Below are positions 53,515 through 64,000 of a DNA stretch of 64,000 nucleotides, one piece after another; position 1 is the stretch's first letter; every line of letters begins with the position of its first letter. The translations under genes and the position numbers were made by a program. The notes below the pieces were generated by a model. It had not been told where the DNA came from, ran no database searches, and was given only the letters and a program-made list of their open reading frames with translations. Where the stretch lies: contig OZ020487.1 in NCBI GenBank assembly GCA_963971405.1, positions 41,823,039 through 41,887,038 of the forward strand, written 5' to 3'. Origin of the DNA: Psococerastis gibbosa. Taxonomy: Eukaryota > Arthropoda > Insecta > Psocodea > Psocidae.

Positions 53515-53800
53515 AATGCCTCTTCAGTCTTCTGTCGGAGATTGGCGATCATCATGGCAATTTGGACCTTGGAGACTGCTGCTCTGAAAAGAGAAGTCGT
53601 GCTCTTGCCAAACCACTGTCCTCTGCCTCAATTTCTCCAACCAGACTGGTCTTCTGCAGGAAACACTCAGTTCTTCTATCTTCCCTTGGATTTTAAATGC
53701 CAAAGGCAATATTTTTCAGGTGGCGAAAGTATGTGAGTTTCCGTTTCTTTGCCATTCAAAGTTAGCAGCAACTAGACTTATGTAGCCGATGCACATAGGT
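53515..53800 (-). pseudogene. LINE-A RT C-terminus
   Basis: Reversed tail GGAGATTGGCGATCATCATG, then GGACCTTGGAGACTGCTGCT (RAAVSKVQ), and the LRQW region with a 9-base disruption. Useful as the uninterrupted reference for the 34.4-kb insertion. Confidence 0.75.
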
Positions 53801-54235
53801 TTTGTACTTTTTCAGCAATAGTTGCTCGAAGTTTGAATATTCCATCATCCGTACCATATTACAGTACTAATTTAATGAAAGGCATGGCTCCATGATGGAA
53901 GCCTTAAGTATGGTGCCTGCACGCGTGAGAAATTATGAATAAATCAGGATTACAGTTGGGGCCAGCATATAAAAATGATGGTTTCCTGACGTCGAGGTTA
54001 TCAGATTCGACGGCTTGTAAACTACAATTAGGCAGTCGCCCGCTAATTATGTTGTTAAAGTTTAATAAATTAATCTGGAAGTTATGTTGTTTAGCTACAG
54101 TATTTGTATGTGGATGTGCTTGTTACCTACGAGTATGAACACAATTGGTCACATGGCTTATGTGCATACGCAACAACGTAACTCAAAATAAGGAACATAA
54201 AGTGTTTCCGCAATTTGAGTCAGCTAGGGTAACAA
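53801..54235. other. Spacer
   Basis: Nothing recognised. Confidence 0.5.
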
Positions 54236-54590
54236 CGGGTTAACGAGTTATCCAGTTAAAAGTGTTATTCTAGGTACCACACATTATGAGGGGACCTCTG
54301 GGTGTTTCAGGTTCATAAACAAATATGGTGGCAGCTGACATTACAATAAACTTTTAATAGATCTTAGCGCTAGTTTCAACAGTTTAATTCGCTTTAACCA
54401 ACATTGAAGGGTAACTTTTCACATATTTGAAGTTAGCGAGTTATCGGGTTAAAAGTGCTATTCTAGGTGAGGGGAACTCCGGGTGTTTCGGGTTTATAAA
54501 CAAATATGGCGGCAGCTGACATTACAATAAACTATAGATCTTAGCGCTTGTTTCAACAGTTTAACTCGCTTTAACCACCCTTGAAGTACG
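54236..54590. repeat. Tandem duplication, about 190-bp unit
   Basis: CGAGTTATC..GTTAAAAGTG, CAAATATGG.GGCAGCTGAC, ATTACAATAAACT and TAGATCTTAGCGCT occur twice in order. Confidence 0.85.
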
Positions 54591-54832
54591 TTTAGCTAAC
54601 ACGCTGATTAGCTTAGTTTTCCGATTCCAAGAGTAAACACAATCAGAGATTAATATTAAAGACCATTATTGTGATTTGTGAATGTCCTTGCTGTTTTTTC
54701 ACCAGCGCGATGGCCAATACATTTGGCATCTATTTAAACTCACGATATGTTGCTTAACATGAATACACCTAGAATTCGTATTCATACGCGCACAAGACGT
54801 AGCATACGCCAATGGCAACAATGCTGAAGAAT
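54591..54832. other. Spacer
   Basis: Nothing recognised. Confidence 0.5.
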
Positions 54833-55100
54833 GATACCATTTAGCAAAGTGTTAGTTGGACTTACATTGCCTGTTGTGTTAATAGTCATTACAGGCATGG
54901 GCCTCACAGTCATTGAACGATTAGGCCAACAATGCTGAAGAAAGATACTATTTAACAAAGGGTTAGTTAGACTTACATTGTCTGTTGTGTTAATAGCCAT
55001 TAGAGGAATGGGCCTGGAGTCATTGAACGATTAGGGCTTGATGACTATTAACACAACAGGCAATGTAAGTCCAACTAACCCTTTGGTAAATAGTATTTCA
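54833..55100. repeat. Three SINE-2 3' ends (two minus, one plus)
   Basis: CATGGGCCTCACAGTCATTG and GGACTTACATTGCCTGTTGT at 54833-54925, again at 54930-55035, and reversed (ACAGGCAATGTAAGTCCAAC) at 55035-55100. This makes a direct plus inverted cluster. Confidence 0.8.
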
Positions 55101-55495
55101 CCATTGCCATCAACCTTTACATACGTAAAGATGATTACATGACACGTAATACTATCTTACGCATTGCAGAGTAGGCTTACGCTCACGTACTCAATACGAA
55201 TCAGAAGTAGAAGCGATTAACGGATAATAGGCGGAATGTTAAGACTTGACCTTTCTATTCTTGAAGAGGAACCTAGTGACATTTCCCGCCAAGAGAAAGG
55301 AGGAGTTATATGGTATATACGATAAAACGCGCATGCGCCGCCCGAAAATAATTCGTGTTGCTTCAGAGCGCAGTGACCAGAGTTTCGACAACGGGGCAAC
55401 TTGCGTGCAATACTTAAATGCTAGTGAACTTACCTGAGCACTTATGCAAAATACCGCCTACTGTATGTAAAAAAGGAAAACTTTGACGTAAATAA
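55101..55495. other. Spacer
   Basis: Nothing recognised. Confidence 0.5.
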
Positions 55496-55852
55496 TCACA
55501 GTCCGGTGCATTCAATTTTTTTTTTTTTACTGTTTTTTAAAAAAGTATGTAAAGCAAAATATATTGTTGGGCTGCATGTTGCATTGAAAGGTCTGACTAT
55601 GGAATTTGGGAGGCAAGTTAGGAGGACTGTTCGCTGTGCTGAGTATGATGGGCATTCTAAAATGATATGTTGTAGGGTTTCAGTTGACCCCGGACAAGTG
55701 TCGCACATGCCACTGGGGTCCCTACCTATCTTCCACAAGTACCTCTTCGTGACCCCGTGGCCGCGTCTCAGTCTTGTAATGGTCGTATAAAATATTTTTG
55801 TGAGTGGTGACTGGTAACCTTTAAACCATGGTGACAACGATACTTTTGGCAA
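55496..55852 (-). pseudogene. Non-LTR element C-terminal (RNase H/CCHC-type) remnant
   Basis: 118-codon frame: FYTTITRLRRGHGVTKRYLW, KIGRDPSGMCDTC, TETLQHIILECPSYSAQR. R-L-R-GH followed by C-x2-C...H-x4-C is the end of Jockey/I/R1-type polyproteins. Catalytic domains are missing. Ends in a poly-Lys run from poly-T on the plus strand. Confidence 0.7.
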
Positions 55853-55968
55853 TATCTCCTTATACTTGTATCCTTATATTCAAATTGGAAGATTCGTGTG
55901 AAAAGTTGACAAATGTACATATTAAGGGTATTGAAAGTGGTGGTGTTCATTGGTCATTCCTTATAGTC
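55853..55968. other. Spacer
   Basis: Nothing recognised. Confidence 0.4.
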
Positions 55969-56275
55969 TTCTTCTTCTTCCCCCTTAATGCCGCGTGCGC
56001 AGCGTGAGGGGTCACCCCGGACCCATTTCCTGAATTCGACCCGGTCGAACGCCAACGCCTTGGGCTCGGCCATTCGTCTTCCTCTTGCTCCGGCGAGTTG
56101 TTCAATTCTTTTCTCGATCAGTCGAGGGTTGTCCTTGGTCTGCCGATGTGTCTTCTACCTTGCGGTCTTGCTTCCGCCAACCTCCGGCTGGTCCTATTCT
56201 CGTCCATCTTTTGGACGTGGCCAAACTATTGCAGCTGCTTGTTCTCCATTCTTCTCTCACCCCTTATAAGTGCTA
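55969..56275 (-). pseudogene. LINE-D C-terminus, longest copy
   Basis: Tail CTTCTTCTTCTTCCCCCTTA, then (reversed) codons for RCARGTK-, WVRxTP-, MAEPKALAFDR-like stretches and about 200 further bases towards the RT. Frame broken. Confidence 0.65.
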
Positions 56276-56371
56276 AAATATTGTACACGTAAAAGATTTA
56301 TATAAACGAAAAATTAAATGAAAATAATGTAGCCTAATTGTTATTGAACTTATCCACTGTAACTTTTATTT
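56276..56371. other. Spacer
   Basis: Nothing recognised. Confidence 0.4.
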
Positions 56372-56640
56372 TTACGTCACTTTTGTCCTCAAGGGGGGTG
56401 GGCGGCACGGCAGCGGCTTTTCCAGACAAACCTGTTGAGAGTGACTCCTCTGTTTAGGGTGACAGTCCTCAGGTCGTGTTCGATGTTTCTGAGGAGTGTC
56501 ATCTTCAGTCTTCCCCAGGGGCAATGTGCTGGGAGGATATGTTTTCGGATACACTTTAGTAAGGACCTTTCATCTATCCTCTGGACGTACCCCCACCAGC
56601 CGATTATACGAATAGTATAGGTCCAATGTACTACCAAAGC
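56372..56640 (-). pseudogene. LINE-C RT C-terminus
   Basis: Frame 56389-56637: IRIIGWWGYVQRIDERSLLK, WGRLKMTLLRNIEHDLRTVT, ends KSRCRAAHPP. Same family as 4.4-4.7 kb. Confidence 0.7.
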
Positions 56641-57034
56641 AAGCTATCTGGTAATCAACTTGCAATCTACCAACAGCCCTATTATTGCAATTTGGTTTAT
56701 TCAATTGTTTTGAACAAATGAGTGCAAAATGCGCGGGAAATTCAAATTGCTAAATTAATCCTCGGCTATATTTTTAGTGAGTTTTCAATTTTTCTCCATT
56801 AGATACTGTATGTACACATTAATTAAAATTCTTATTATATTTCAAAATTCTACCAGCACATTTTAATGTTTATTAGTATTTCTGTCAATTATATAACAAT
56901 GGAGCCATTCTCTTGTAGCCCAATAATTTACTATTTTGAATTTCCCGCGCATTTTCAACACCATCATGTGACACCTTAATAATGTGGGGTATTAACAAAT
57001 AAACCCAGTATTATATTAACCCCAGCGTTATGTT

Positions 57035-57450
57035 GTATGAATTCCCATAGAAATGGACTTGTATTGCGAATACCCCGACATAACACAGCTTTATATGGTA
57101 GTTCTTTTTTTGTAAATGTCTGCCGCCAGTGGAACTCCCTAGGTAAGGAAATTAGATCCCAGCCAAAGATTCGTGGGTTCAAAAGCCAGTTACTGAAAAA
57201 ATTACTATGAACAGAATAGGTTTAGAATAAGAATACTGTCTAGATATTTACTGTATGTGTTTTTTTTTTGCGTCACGTTACTTTAGAATAAGTTCTTTTT
57301 ATGCATTGTTAGAATAAGATTGTTTACGTTAAGCCTATGTATTTTGTAAATTGTATTGTTTTTGGACGTGGGTTAGGCAGAAAAAGACTTTCTAGTCTTA
57401 AGTCTCGCCCCGTAAATATAAGACGTTTATTATTATTATTATTATTATTA
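57035..57450 (+). mobile_element. 5'-truncated LINE with (ATT)n tail
   Basis: Flanked by TTATGTT (57028-57034 and 57451-57457). A coding tail, a roughly 230-bp 3' UTR and a (TTA)n 3' tail. Complete 3' end of an insect-type LINE. Confidence 0.75.
57067..57210 (+). pseudogene. LINE RT C-terminal coding tail
   Basis: RIPRHNTALYGSSFFVNVCR, QWNSLGKEIRSQPKIRGFKS, QLLKKLL then stop. The R..W.SLP/G block is the usual last segment of Jockey/R1 RT proteins. Open throughout. Confidence 0.7.
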
Positions 57451-57482
57451 TTATGTTAATCCCAAATCGCCATTCTGCTGTT

Positions 57483-58195
57483 ACAGAACGCACCCTCAGG
57501 ATTTGCATTACCCTTATGCGATGATTTAGCCTCTGCAAATTATTTCCACACGAGTAGAGGCTACCTACGTCTATACAGATGTACGTAACAGTCATGGAAT
57601 AATTTTTCTAAATGCAAATTCAGTGGGCAGTGGGTTACGCGCAGATCTGTATTATGCAGTTGCGGGCAGTAAATGAATGTGTATGGAGTCTGTAATAAGC
57701 AGGTGAGGGTCTATAATGTTAGGTAGTATTGGTTTATGCAGGCGATGATCCTTCATTAGCCTGCATGATTTGCACGTTATTGAGTAACCGGTGTATACTG
57801 TATTGTACAGTAGCAATTATTGGCGCCACTAGTTTGAGTTATTTGGACAATTTGCCCAATGATGAGGTGAATATTAAATGTTGCGCTACCTGGAAATTTC
57901 AAAAAAAAAAACTGGGCGGTTCTACTGAGTTACGACTTGCATTGTACTTAATCTTATCAGGTATTTTCCTTTTAGGAGAAGAAAATTTAGCGCAGAATTT
58001 TAACTACAAGCAAACTCGCCTTAATGGCATTTGTTATCGGATTATTCGCAGGATAGACGCAGGTACGACGGTTAATACTTTAGGTATTTAGGGTCGTCGG
58101 AAAGCGTAATTGACCGTAACCTCTACCAAACTTTTGAAAAAAGGTACTGGTAGGGTGACGTATTGTAATACGGCAATTTGTGGGGACATGGGGTG
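57483..58195. other. Spacer
   Basis: A 120-codon plus frame (57729-58091) has no recognisable motif. Confidence 0.4.
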
Positions 58196-58345
58196 ATGAC
58201 GGTCAGGGGCGTAAAGTTGGCGAGGCACGGTCCATCATGCCCCCCTCCAGCTCCTTGGGGGGGGGGGGCTTTGCCCCTAGACTCGAGCATTGTGCGACGT
58301 GGTTCATGGAGACCCCCGGGCCCCCCTGTTCGCAGCAATATTAAT
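58196..58345. other. GC-rich stretch with G/C runs
   Basis: GACGGTCAGGGGCGTAAAGT, G run at about 58257-58268, CCCGGGCCCCCCTG. Resembles the hAT G/C-run families; ends not resolved. Confidence 0.35.
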
Positions 58346-58644
58346 ATAAGCATTTATAAGCTTTGTAAAATCAGCTATACTTTACTACTACAATATTAAA
58401 ATGTGTAGAACCCTACTTTTTTGCACTTATATTTTCAAATTTTTCTCCATGCATGAAAAATATCCTTACGAAAAGCCTGATGACGTCATATGGTCTACTT
58501 AGGTTTGCCCCCGCCATCATTCTAAGACTTTACGCCTCTGATGACTGTCCATATATACAATATACTACACCAGCTACGGGGGACTCGGGTTGGAATGTCG
58601 TTTCCGTTTGTTTTCCCAAATTATAATTTTGCAGCGACTTTGGT
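58346..58644. other. Spacer
   Basis: Nothing recognised. Confidence 0.4.
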
Positions 58645-58800
58645 GGCAAGGTGATAGAGTGTTTGTACTTGTGCGGCTCTGCACACCTTCTGAGACATGT
58701 CTTAACTCGACACAAAGGTCTATTGTTACTTAGTCAGGCGATTAAAGAGATTAATCGGATACACTCATTAAATTGTTAACACGCGATTAACCTTTTTTAA
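58645..58800 (+). repeat. SINE-3 copy
   Basis: GGCAAGGTGATAGAGTG, GTACTTGTGCGGCTCTGC, CGGATACACTCATTAAATTG. Confidence 0.7.
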
Positions 58801-59224
58801 AAAATAAAATATAAGAAAGTAATAGATGGAAAGTAACACGAATTGTGCACTCATTAAGTCTCATCCTTTGTCGTCCATTGACCCCCCCCCCCCCAAGAAA
58901 GAATTAAAATGCCGCGCCTGTTCGTAACGCTACAGTACTTGCACCACCAGCAGGTGCCTGACAACTTGTTTTGATATCCGGTCTGGTTTGGCATAAAGGA
59001 ATAGATTGCATGTCGTCAAAGGGCGTATCCCAGGTACTTTGGTCACTCAAACTGCCCTTGAATACTGTCTAGCCTACTACTAGGTAGGAAGTCTGTAAAA
59101 AACTATGAAACGAAAAGTTATTTGGTGTGGAGCATGAAATTGGGTGATCATGACAATCGTAATGCTTAGTCTTGGGGCCGGGAAAAAGCTTGCATATTTC
59201 CGTCATCAAATATAGGAAGTTTCA
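58801..59224. other. Spacer with C run
   Basis: C run at about 58881-58894. Nothing else recognised. Confidence 0.45.
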
Positions 59225-59268
59225 GACTTACTCAATCTTCGATAGAAGTGGTATTTAAAGAAGAAGGG
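59225..59268 (+). repeat. LINE-A tail fragment
   Basis: CAATCTTCGATAGAAGTGG then TATTTAAAGAAGAAGG. Confidence 0.5.
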
Positions 59269-59435
59269 TTACTCAGCTCGAGACTAGCTAAACCCTACTC
59301 TAAATCTCATTTGTGTCTAGATTAAACTTACTTTTAAAATTTAGCCATTTTCACCAAAGATATGTTTAATTTTTGTTTTGTGCCAAAGGAATATATTTAC
59401 TCCAGTAATACAGAAATCCCGTGGATCCTAAGTTA
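59269..59435. other. Spacer
   Basis: Nothing recognised. Confidence 0.4.
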
Positions 59436-59705
59436 ATAAACTTTAGTGCCGGATTAACCACTGTGTGGGGGCCGTGGGCACAAGATATGTGAGGGCCGTG
59501 GGTGCAAACTCTGTCTACCAACATTACCAGAAAAAAAACCGTTTAATTTCCCGCCAATTTCAAAACTTTGTTTAAAAATGGTTTTCAACTTCAATTTTAT
59601 TTTCAAAAAAACCTCGTTTGTGGGGGCCTGCATTTCATGCATTTTTGTGGGGGCCATGGGCCTGTGCCCCAAGTGTCCATGGGCTTATCGGGCACTGATA
59701 AACTT
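59436..59705. mobile_element. hAT MITE with perfect 8-bp duplication
   Basis: Element 59444-59697: TAGTGCCGGATTAACC at the left and GGGCTTATCGGGCACTG at the right. ATAAACTT is duplicated exactly at 59436-59443 and 59698-59705. Interior GTGGGGGCC repeats. Confidence 0.85.
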
Positions 59706-59844
59706 AATGTCGGGGGCTCCCACAGTATACGCTTTATGCATGATGCAACGTGTTGTCTATTTCACGTCTGTATCGGCAAAGGATTTAGTTTTAATTTCAT
59801 GTCAATTTCATTCTATTTAAAATTAAAAAAAAAATAGTAAAATA
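59706..59844. other. Spacer
   Basis: Nothing recognised. Confidence 0.4.
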
Positions 59845-59960
59845 TTTAACGTAACGCTGGACCATTTGTTAAGACGACGTCCCGGTCAGGCGTAGATTGT
59901 GGGTTCAAATCCCGCCAAACCAATTTTTTCTATATCCTAATTTCGTGAGCAATACACGAC
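59845..59960 (+). repeat. SINE-4, tRNA-like head
   Basis: CTGGACCATTTGTTAAGACG, CCCGGTCAGGCGTAGA, GTGGGTTCAAATCCCGCC; T arm GTGGG/CCCGC pairs. Acceptor does not close. Confidence 0.65.
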
Positions 59961-60789
59961 CATTCCTTCTTTACAAAACATTTTGAAATCTGTGCCATAA
60001 AAACATATTTATAATCACAGTTCATTTAATCTCTCAGTCAATCAAATAACCAAAGCCAGTGCAACATAAATACTACAATTGAGAAAAATTTTCCCACGAG
60101 GCTGTGCCCAGTTCTGTTGCAAGCATACTATTGACTGGTACTGCGCATATTCTCCCTGATGGCTCGAAGATGTGGTAACCCGAGCAACAAGAACAAATAA
60201 TTAATTGTAAAAAATTAACAAAGCCACGCTTCACAATTATTTATAGGTAACAGAGCATTGCAGCAACAGCCACTCAACTCTAGACACGATAACTGGAAGG
60301 TTGCGTTGGCGCTTTGTTTGAAAAGAATGCTCAGGTTGTTCCCCATTTAAATAAGGGCGTGGGGGTTTCAAGTGGACGTTTCTGGAGCACTTACAGGTGT
60401 TATTTTTTCTATTGTTATTTTTTTTTCTCTAGGTGTTGGCCTACCTACTGTGTAAAGTTTTTTTTATTTGTTTTTTTTTTAACCTATTGGACAGATACAT
60501 TGATTTGTAAGCATTATCATTCATCCCATATACAATAGGTAGTACTTAAGTTCCATAACTCCTTTGGGACCTTCGGGCCTGTAATAGTGCGGTTGTAAGC
60601 ATTTTGTTGGCAAAAATGTTTTGATTTTGCAGATGAGAAACAAGCTGGAAACAGGTGGACCGGGGGTCCCCCAGGGAGAATTTTTTAAAATAAATATCGG
60701 AAAAGTGTGTTATTTTGCTTTACCAGACCCCACCCCCTCCTTGGCTACGCCACTGCTTATTGGGTATAAAACCATCCATCTTATACATC
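59961..60789. other. Spacer
   Basis: Poly-T runs at 60420 and 60460. About 60645-60765 resembles the G/C-rich hAT families (ends GGCTACGCCACTG). Confidence 0.4.
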
Positions 60790-61045
60790 TTTAAATGCCT
60801 CTGCCACCAAAGATTGGCGATAATCTTAGACCTCGGAGACTGCTGCTCTAAATAGGGAAGTCGTCGTGCTCTTGCTAAACCACTGTCTCAGGTTTTTCAA
60901 TGAGGATGAATCGCATGGCTGAAGTATGCTTGTTACTACTACTCGACTTCTGTATCCATTCGCCTCAGGACCTCAGCATTAGGGACAAAATCTATCCAGA
61001 ATATGCGTAGCATTCGTCTGTATAACCACATTTCAATTGCACTGA
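60790..61045 (-). pseudogene. LINE-A RT C-terminus
   Basis: Reversed tail AAAGATTGGCGATAATC, GGAGACTGCTGCTCTAAA, then TGTATCCATTCGCCTCAGGA (LRRMDTE region). Deleted inside. Confidence 0.65.
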
Positions 61046-61201
61046 TTTTGTTCTCCATAGCTTGTGTCAACGACTATCACCCAACAGCTTACCCCAAAGT
61101 TTAGAAGCACTTCATCGTCTCTTATTTCTGGTCGCAATCCATCGATTGGCTAGCAAATAATCTTTCCATAAACTTCTCTATTCTTCTGTCTCTATAAAGT
61201 C
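61046..61201. other. Spacer
   Basis: Nothing recognised. Confidence 0.4.
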
Positions 61202-61352
61202 ACACGATTAATTCGGAGGTGACCAGGACACGCATTCCGACTGACAGTCTTACCAACATGTCACACCATGTTCCTCTGCCAACGCTTTTCCCACGATGAA
61301 GTCTGCTTGCTGCAGCTTGTAACATTGTAACAGGTTCTGTTCTGGTAGATTC
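61202..61352 (-). repeat. R350, 5' half
   Basis: CGGAGGTGACCAGGAC, ACACCATGTTCCTCTGCCAA, CAGGTTCTGTTCTGGT match reversed R350. Confidence 0.65.
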
Positions 61353-62202
61353 ATCTTTTTTTTTTTTTTTTTTTTAATAATATGCTAGGCGCTCTGCCCA
61401 TTTTGGGCTTCCGCGCTCATGTTGTTATCGTGCCAAACCCAACCCTTCTCAGAGTGTTCCGAAGAGGGGGGTTGACATTAGAAATTTTATGACGAGAGAG
61501 GTTACCTTCTCGTCATTTCCCAGCAGGTGTTGCAGAGTGAGGGGGAGTGGCAGAAGGGCTCTGGGGCCAGCGTAACTCGGGCTGGGTTCATCTTAGTATG
61601 GCTGTTGGCTTACCAAGCGTTCTTTGTAAGAGTGATTGTGGTAACCTATACTCGAACGAAGGGAAGGAGTACCTAGAAGATGTCGTGAAGGACCTAGGGT
61701 GCGACACCTACAAATGACTAAAATGGACCCCACCGGACTGACAAGAGTGGAGAAGAAGACTCAAACATTCTCTGCAATCCAATCAATAGATTGCAACTCA
61801 AGAAGAAGATACTCGAACGAGAACCATTTTACCTATTTAACCAGAATGAGCCAATATCATGCAGACTGGGATAAGAGGTGTGAGACCCAAAGTGGATGAC
61901 CTATCAAATAAAGAACTCACTTTCTTCGTCGAAGGCGGGCCTTGTACGGAAGGTTGCTCCGGCCTTGCCCTCAGCAACAAACGGCGCATCTCTGCCCACA
62001 CACAATCCTCTTAAGTGCAGGTCGCTATCTTCGAGGCGATTCTGATAACCATAGTTGGGCCGCTTGCATTATTGGAAATTGAAGACCATCAGGTTGGCGT
62101 ATAGGGGCACTCGTAAACTCTGGCTGTCGCTGCCTAACTTTTTAAGACGTTACATACTTACATACCAAAAACCCATTTTACCTAACATCCTTATTCACAT
62201 AC
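61353..62202. other. Spacer with poly-T
   Basis: T run 61355-61376. AAGAAGAAGAT near 61801 may be a LINE tail. No gene recognised. Confidence 0.4.
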
Positions 62203-62385
62203 TTGTCTGAATACCATAATTTTAACGCAAGAGCACAACTCGCCGGATCACGAGGAAAAACAATGGCCGAGCTCAAGATGTTAACTTCCGACCGGGTGGG
62301 GTATAAGAAATGGGTCCGGGCAACCCCCTCACGCTGCGCACGTGGCACTAAGAGGGAAGAGGAAGAAGAAGAAGATGATGAAAAG
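62203..62385 (+). pseudogene. LINE-D C-terminus
   Basis: LAGSRGKTMAELKMLTSDRV, YKKWVRATPSRCARGTKR then a GAA/GAG-rich tail. The most readable copy of this family; only about 50 codons. Confidence 0.7.
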
Positions 62386-62429
62386 CTTCTTGCAAACTTT
62401 CTATTGGTAGAAACCGAACAAATTACTAG

Positions 62430-62561
62430 AACCATTCCTTTTCATTGAAAACCATTAGGCTTTGGAGTTCCTTGCCAGAAGAAACGAGGACAGATAAAAA
62501 TTTGAGTAGATTTAGGGCAGCTTGCCATGAGATTCTGGGGAGTGTGAAATTGAATGAATGA
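62430..62561 (+). pseudogene. Non-LTR RT C-terminal tail
   Basis: SFSLKTIRLWSSLPEETRTD, KNLSRFRAACHEILGSVKLN, E, stop. RLW.SLP.E followed by a F+ helix is the standard end of Jockey/CR1 RTs. A TTTTTG..AAAATAAAAC stretch follows as 3' UTR. Confidence 0.65.
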
Positions 62562-63149
62562 CTGATTTGTTGTACTATTATTTTCTCTCATTTTGTTTTT
62601 TGTTTTTAAAGAAAATGTGTTGAAAATAAAACATCTAAATACTGTTTTATTTTAATTTTCTATTTGGACTTTTCCTACTGAGTATACAATACTTTTTTTT
62701 TTTAAATAAAAGACTAACTGCATGCAAACAACTGCATTAATGTTCTATAGTATAACCTTCTACACTAACTGCTGGACTTCGCGCTGCCATAGGCTACTAT
62801 AAAAATTAATACAGTACAATAGTTCATTATACGTTTTTCACTGTAACGTCAGAAAACTACAGACCTACTTGGTTACGAAACCAGTCTGCAACTAAGCTAG
62901 TTAATGTCTTCCCAGTGAACCTGAAGATGCATTCGCATTGTCTTTTGGTGAGTCTCTCAGGATTTCTATTCAGGCTTTTCAATTAGATCAACACTTTTAC
63001 CTACATTATATTAAACTACCTTGTCTGATAAATTTGCTCACTGAAAGGGGATTTGTCTCTCGTGCAGTAATGAAAGAGGTTTCCGGTTATAGGGTGAAAT
63101 GGTCAGTTTAACTTTGGGTTCTGTAAAACGCCGCACCCCTAATGGTGGA
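62562..63149. other. AT-rich spacer
   Basis: Nothing recognised beyond the LINE 3' UTR at its start. Confidence 0.5.
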
Positions 63150-63320
63150 GGGACCAGCCCAGGAGCTGGACACAAAGAGGTGATGAGCAAAACAGCCTGA
63201 ATTCGGGGACGTGTTGGACGTTTGACAACACTGGACTTTTCCGGTTACTCGTATACACTAAGTGAATTTCTGTCGAACGCATCTCACTCTTATCTATCTC
63301 TAAGAAGTTAACTGCGTACA
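63150..63320 (-). repeat. Edge of the 7.5-kb array element
   Basis: GAAGTTAACTGCGTA, GAATTTCTGTCGAAC, GACAACACTGGACTTTTCCG and CCTGAATTCGGGGACG match 7500-7660 in reverse. Confidence 0.7.
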
Positions 63321-64000
63321 CAGAGAAAAGACATACATATATATGTAGTATTTTGACTGTGGTAGAAAGAAGGACTACTGTACATTTTGTATCTTGGAAG
63401 GACAAATGTATGATTTCATCGTGTTAGGCAGAGTATTTGGGCCAACTGCTCATAGACTTCACTTCATGCAACTACACGACGTACCCAAAGAGTCAGAAGA
63501 GATCAAAATGGAAGATCCGGAACATGTTGCTGTAAAGTGTATACTAACCCCTAATGTTTGATTACCAGAAGAATAAGCCAGCGGCTTAATACGTGTACAT
63601 CTAGGTAGCATGCCGCGTACGGTAACGTGGATTGGGCCACGTAATCTTTTAGTAACGAACACAAAGTTTCACGATTTAGCGAAAACCTTGGTAAAATTCA
63701 GTCATAAGCTTCTTCAAGGTAGTCTTTTTGTGTATAAAATCTTTCAGTCACACTTGCAAGCATTGTTTCCCATTGGATTGCCGTAAAGTCTTCCACAGCA
63801 TGTACCTAGCTGGGTTTGCCGACCTTAACCTTCTGAATGTAAGGTATATGAGTTGTGGTTATTTGCAAATAATTACAATGGGCAGTAAAGACTTACTACA
63901 ACGGCGGCGTGGATAATAGATGTTTTATCCTAGGAAGTACACTAGCCATGGAACTACCAGTCGTCATGCTTATAAACGGTCTTTGCAACTAACAAGGACG
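63321..64000. other. Spacer
   Basis: Short open frames only; nothing recognised. Confidence 0.5.

Larger units (their letters stand above)
56672..57482. mobile_element. MITE-A split by a LINE insertion
   Basis: AACAGCCCTATTATTGCAAT at the left, CCAAATCGCCATTCTGCTG at the right. Inner blocks GCGGGAAATTCAAATTG and CCCGCGCATTTTCAACACC. LINE at 57035-57450 with TTATGTT on both sides. Confidence 0.8.

Noticed and set aside
1-64000. LTR retrotransposon, endogenous virus or Penelope RT
   Set aside because: No long direct terminal repeats, gag/protease/integrase motifs or Penelope RT/GIY-YIG frame were found by reading the frames.
1-64000. Bacterial-type promoters, ribosome binding sites, operons or terminators
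   Set aside because: The sequence is eukaryotic intergenic DNA; matches to such motifs would be chance.

Overview
This window looks like intergenic DNA from an AT-rich animal genome, most likely an arthropod. The evidence is decayed non-LTR retrotransposon (LINE) C-termini of insect type, several tRNA-derived SINE families, hAT, PIF/Harbinger-like and foldback MITEs, long microsatellites, and no operons or compact ORFs. I found no intact protein-coding gene. The only recognisable host-gene piece is a short minus-strand exon at 34591-34681. It encodes the zinc-binding HExxH site of a reprolysin/ADAM-type metalloprotease and ends at a splice donor. It sits inside a fragment inserted into a LINE remnant.

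Family names used here. LINE-A: C-terminal motif ending IAMMIANLR, then a GAA-rich tail. LINE-B: motif RMPDNRATRAALHKVPQG. LINE-C: WWGHVQR. LINE-D: MAEL...SDR...RCARGTK. SINE-1 to SINE-4: tRNA-like heads. SINE-5: shares its tail with LINE-A. Retroposon-6: ends AATAAAG...(CTTT)n. R350 and R820: unclassified dispersed repeats. MITE-C: CAGCCTGATCG ends. MITE-A: CAGCCCTATTATGGCG ends. P1 and P2: palindromic repeats carrying hammerhead-like motifs.

Layout. 0-7 kb: R350, a TTAA-flanked palindrome, foldback elements, LINE-C and a hAT/MITE-C nest. 7-12 kb: SINE-2, a tandem array and MITE-C copies. 12-18 kb: R820, retroposon-6, P2 with two hammerhead-like motifs, SINE-5 with a roughly 330-bp GAA array, and SINE-1. 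18-24 kb: LINE-A, SINE-5, R350 interrupted by P1, SINE-4 and LINE-B. 24-31 kb: microsatellites, R820 and the longest RT remnant (29.5-30.2 kb). 31-33 kb: a multi-level MITE nest. 34-37 kb: LINE-A with the metalloprotease exon, R350, LINE-B and P1. 38-41 kb: a tandem array and LINE-B with two insertions. 41-46 kb: foldback elements, MITE-A and MITE-C. 46-50 kb: SINE-1, hAT and SINE-3. 50-53 kb: palindromes, a Harbinger-like element and P1. 53-64 kb: LINE remnants, SINE tails, a hAT element and AT-rich spacer.

No genes work together here. The biology is layered transposition. The strongest signal is the hammerhead-like fold with different but complementary stem I sequences at several loci. This resembles the ribozymes known in Penelope-like retroelements, although no Penelope-type RT is visible.
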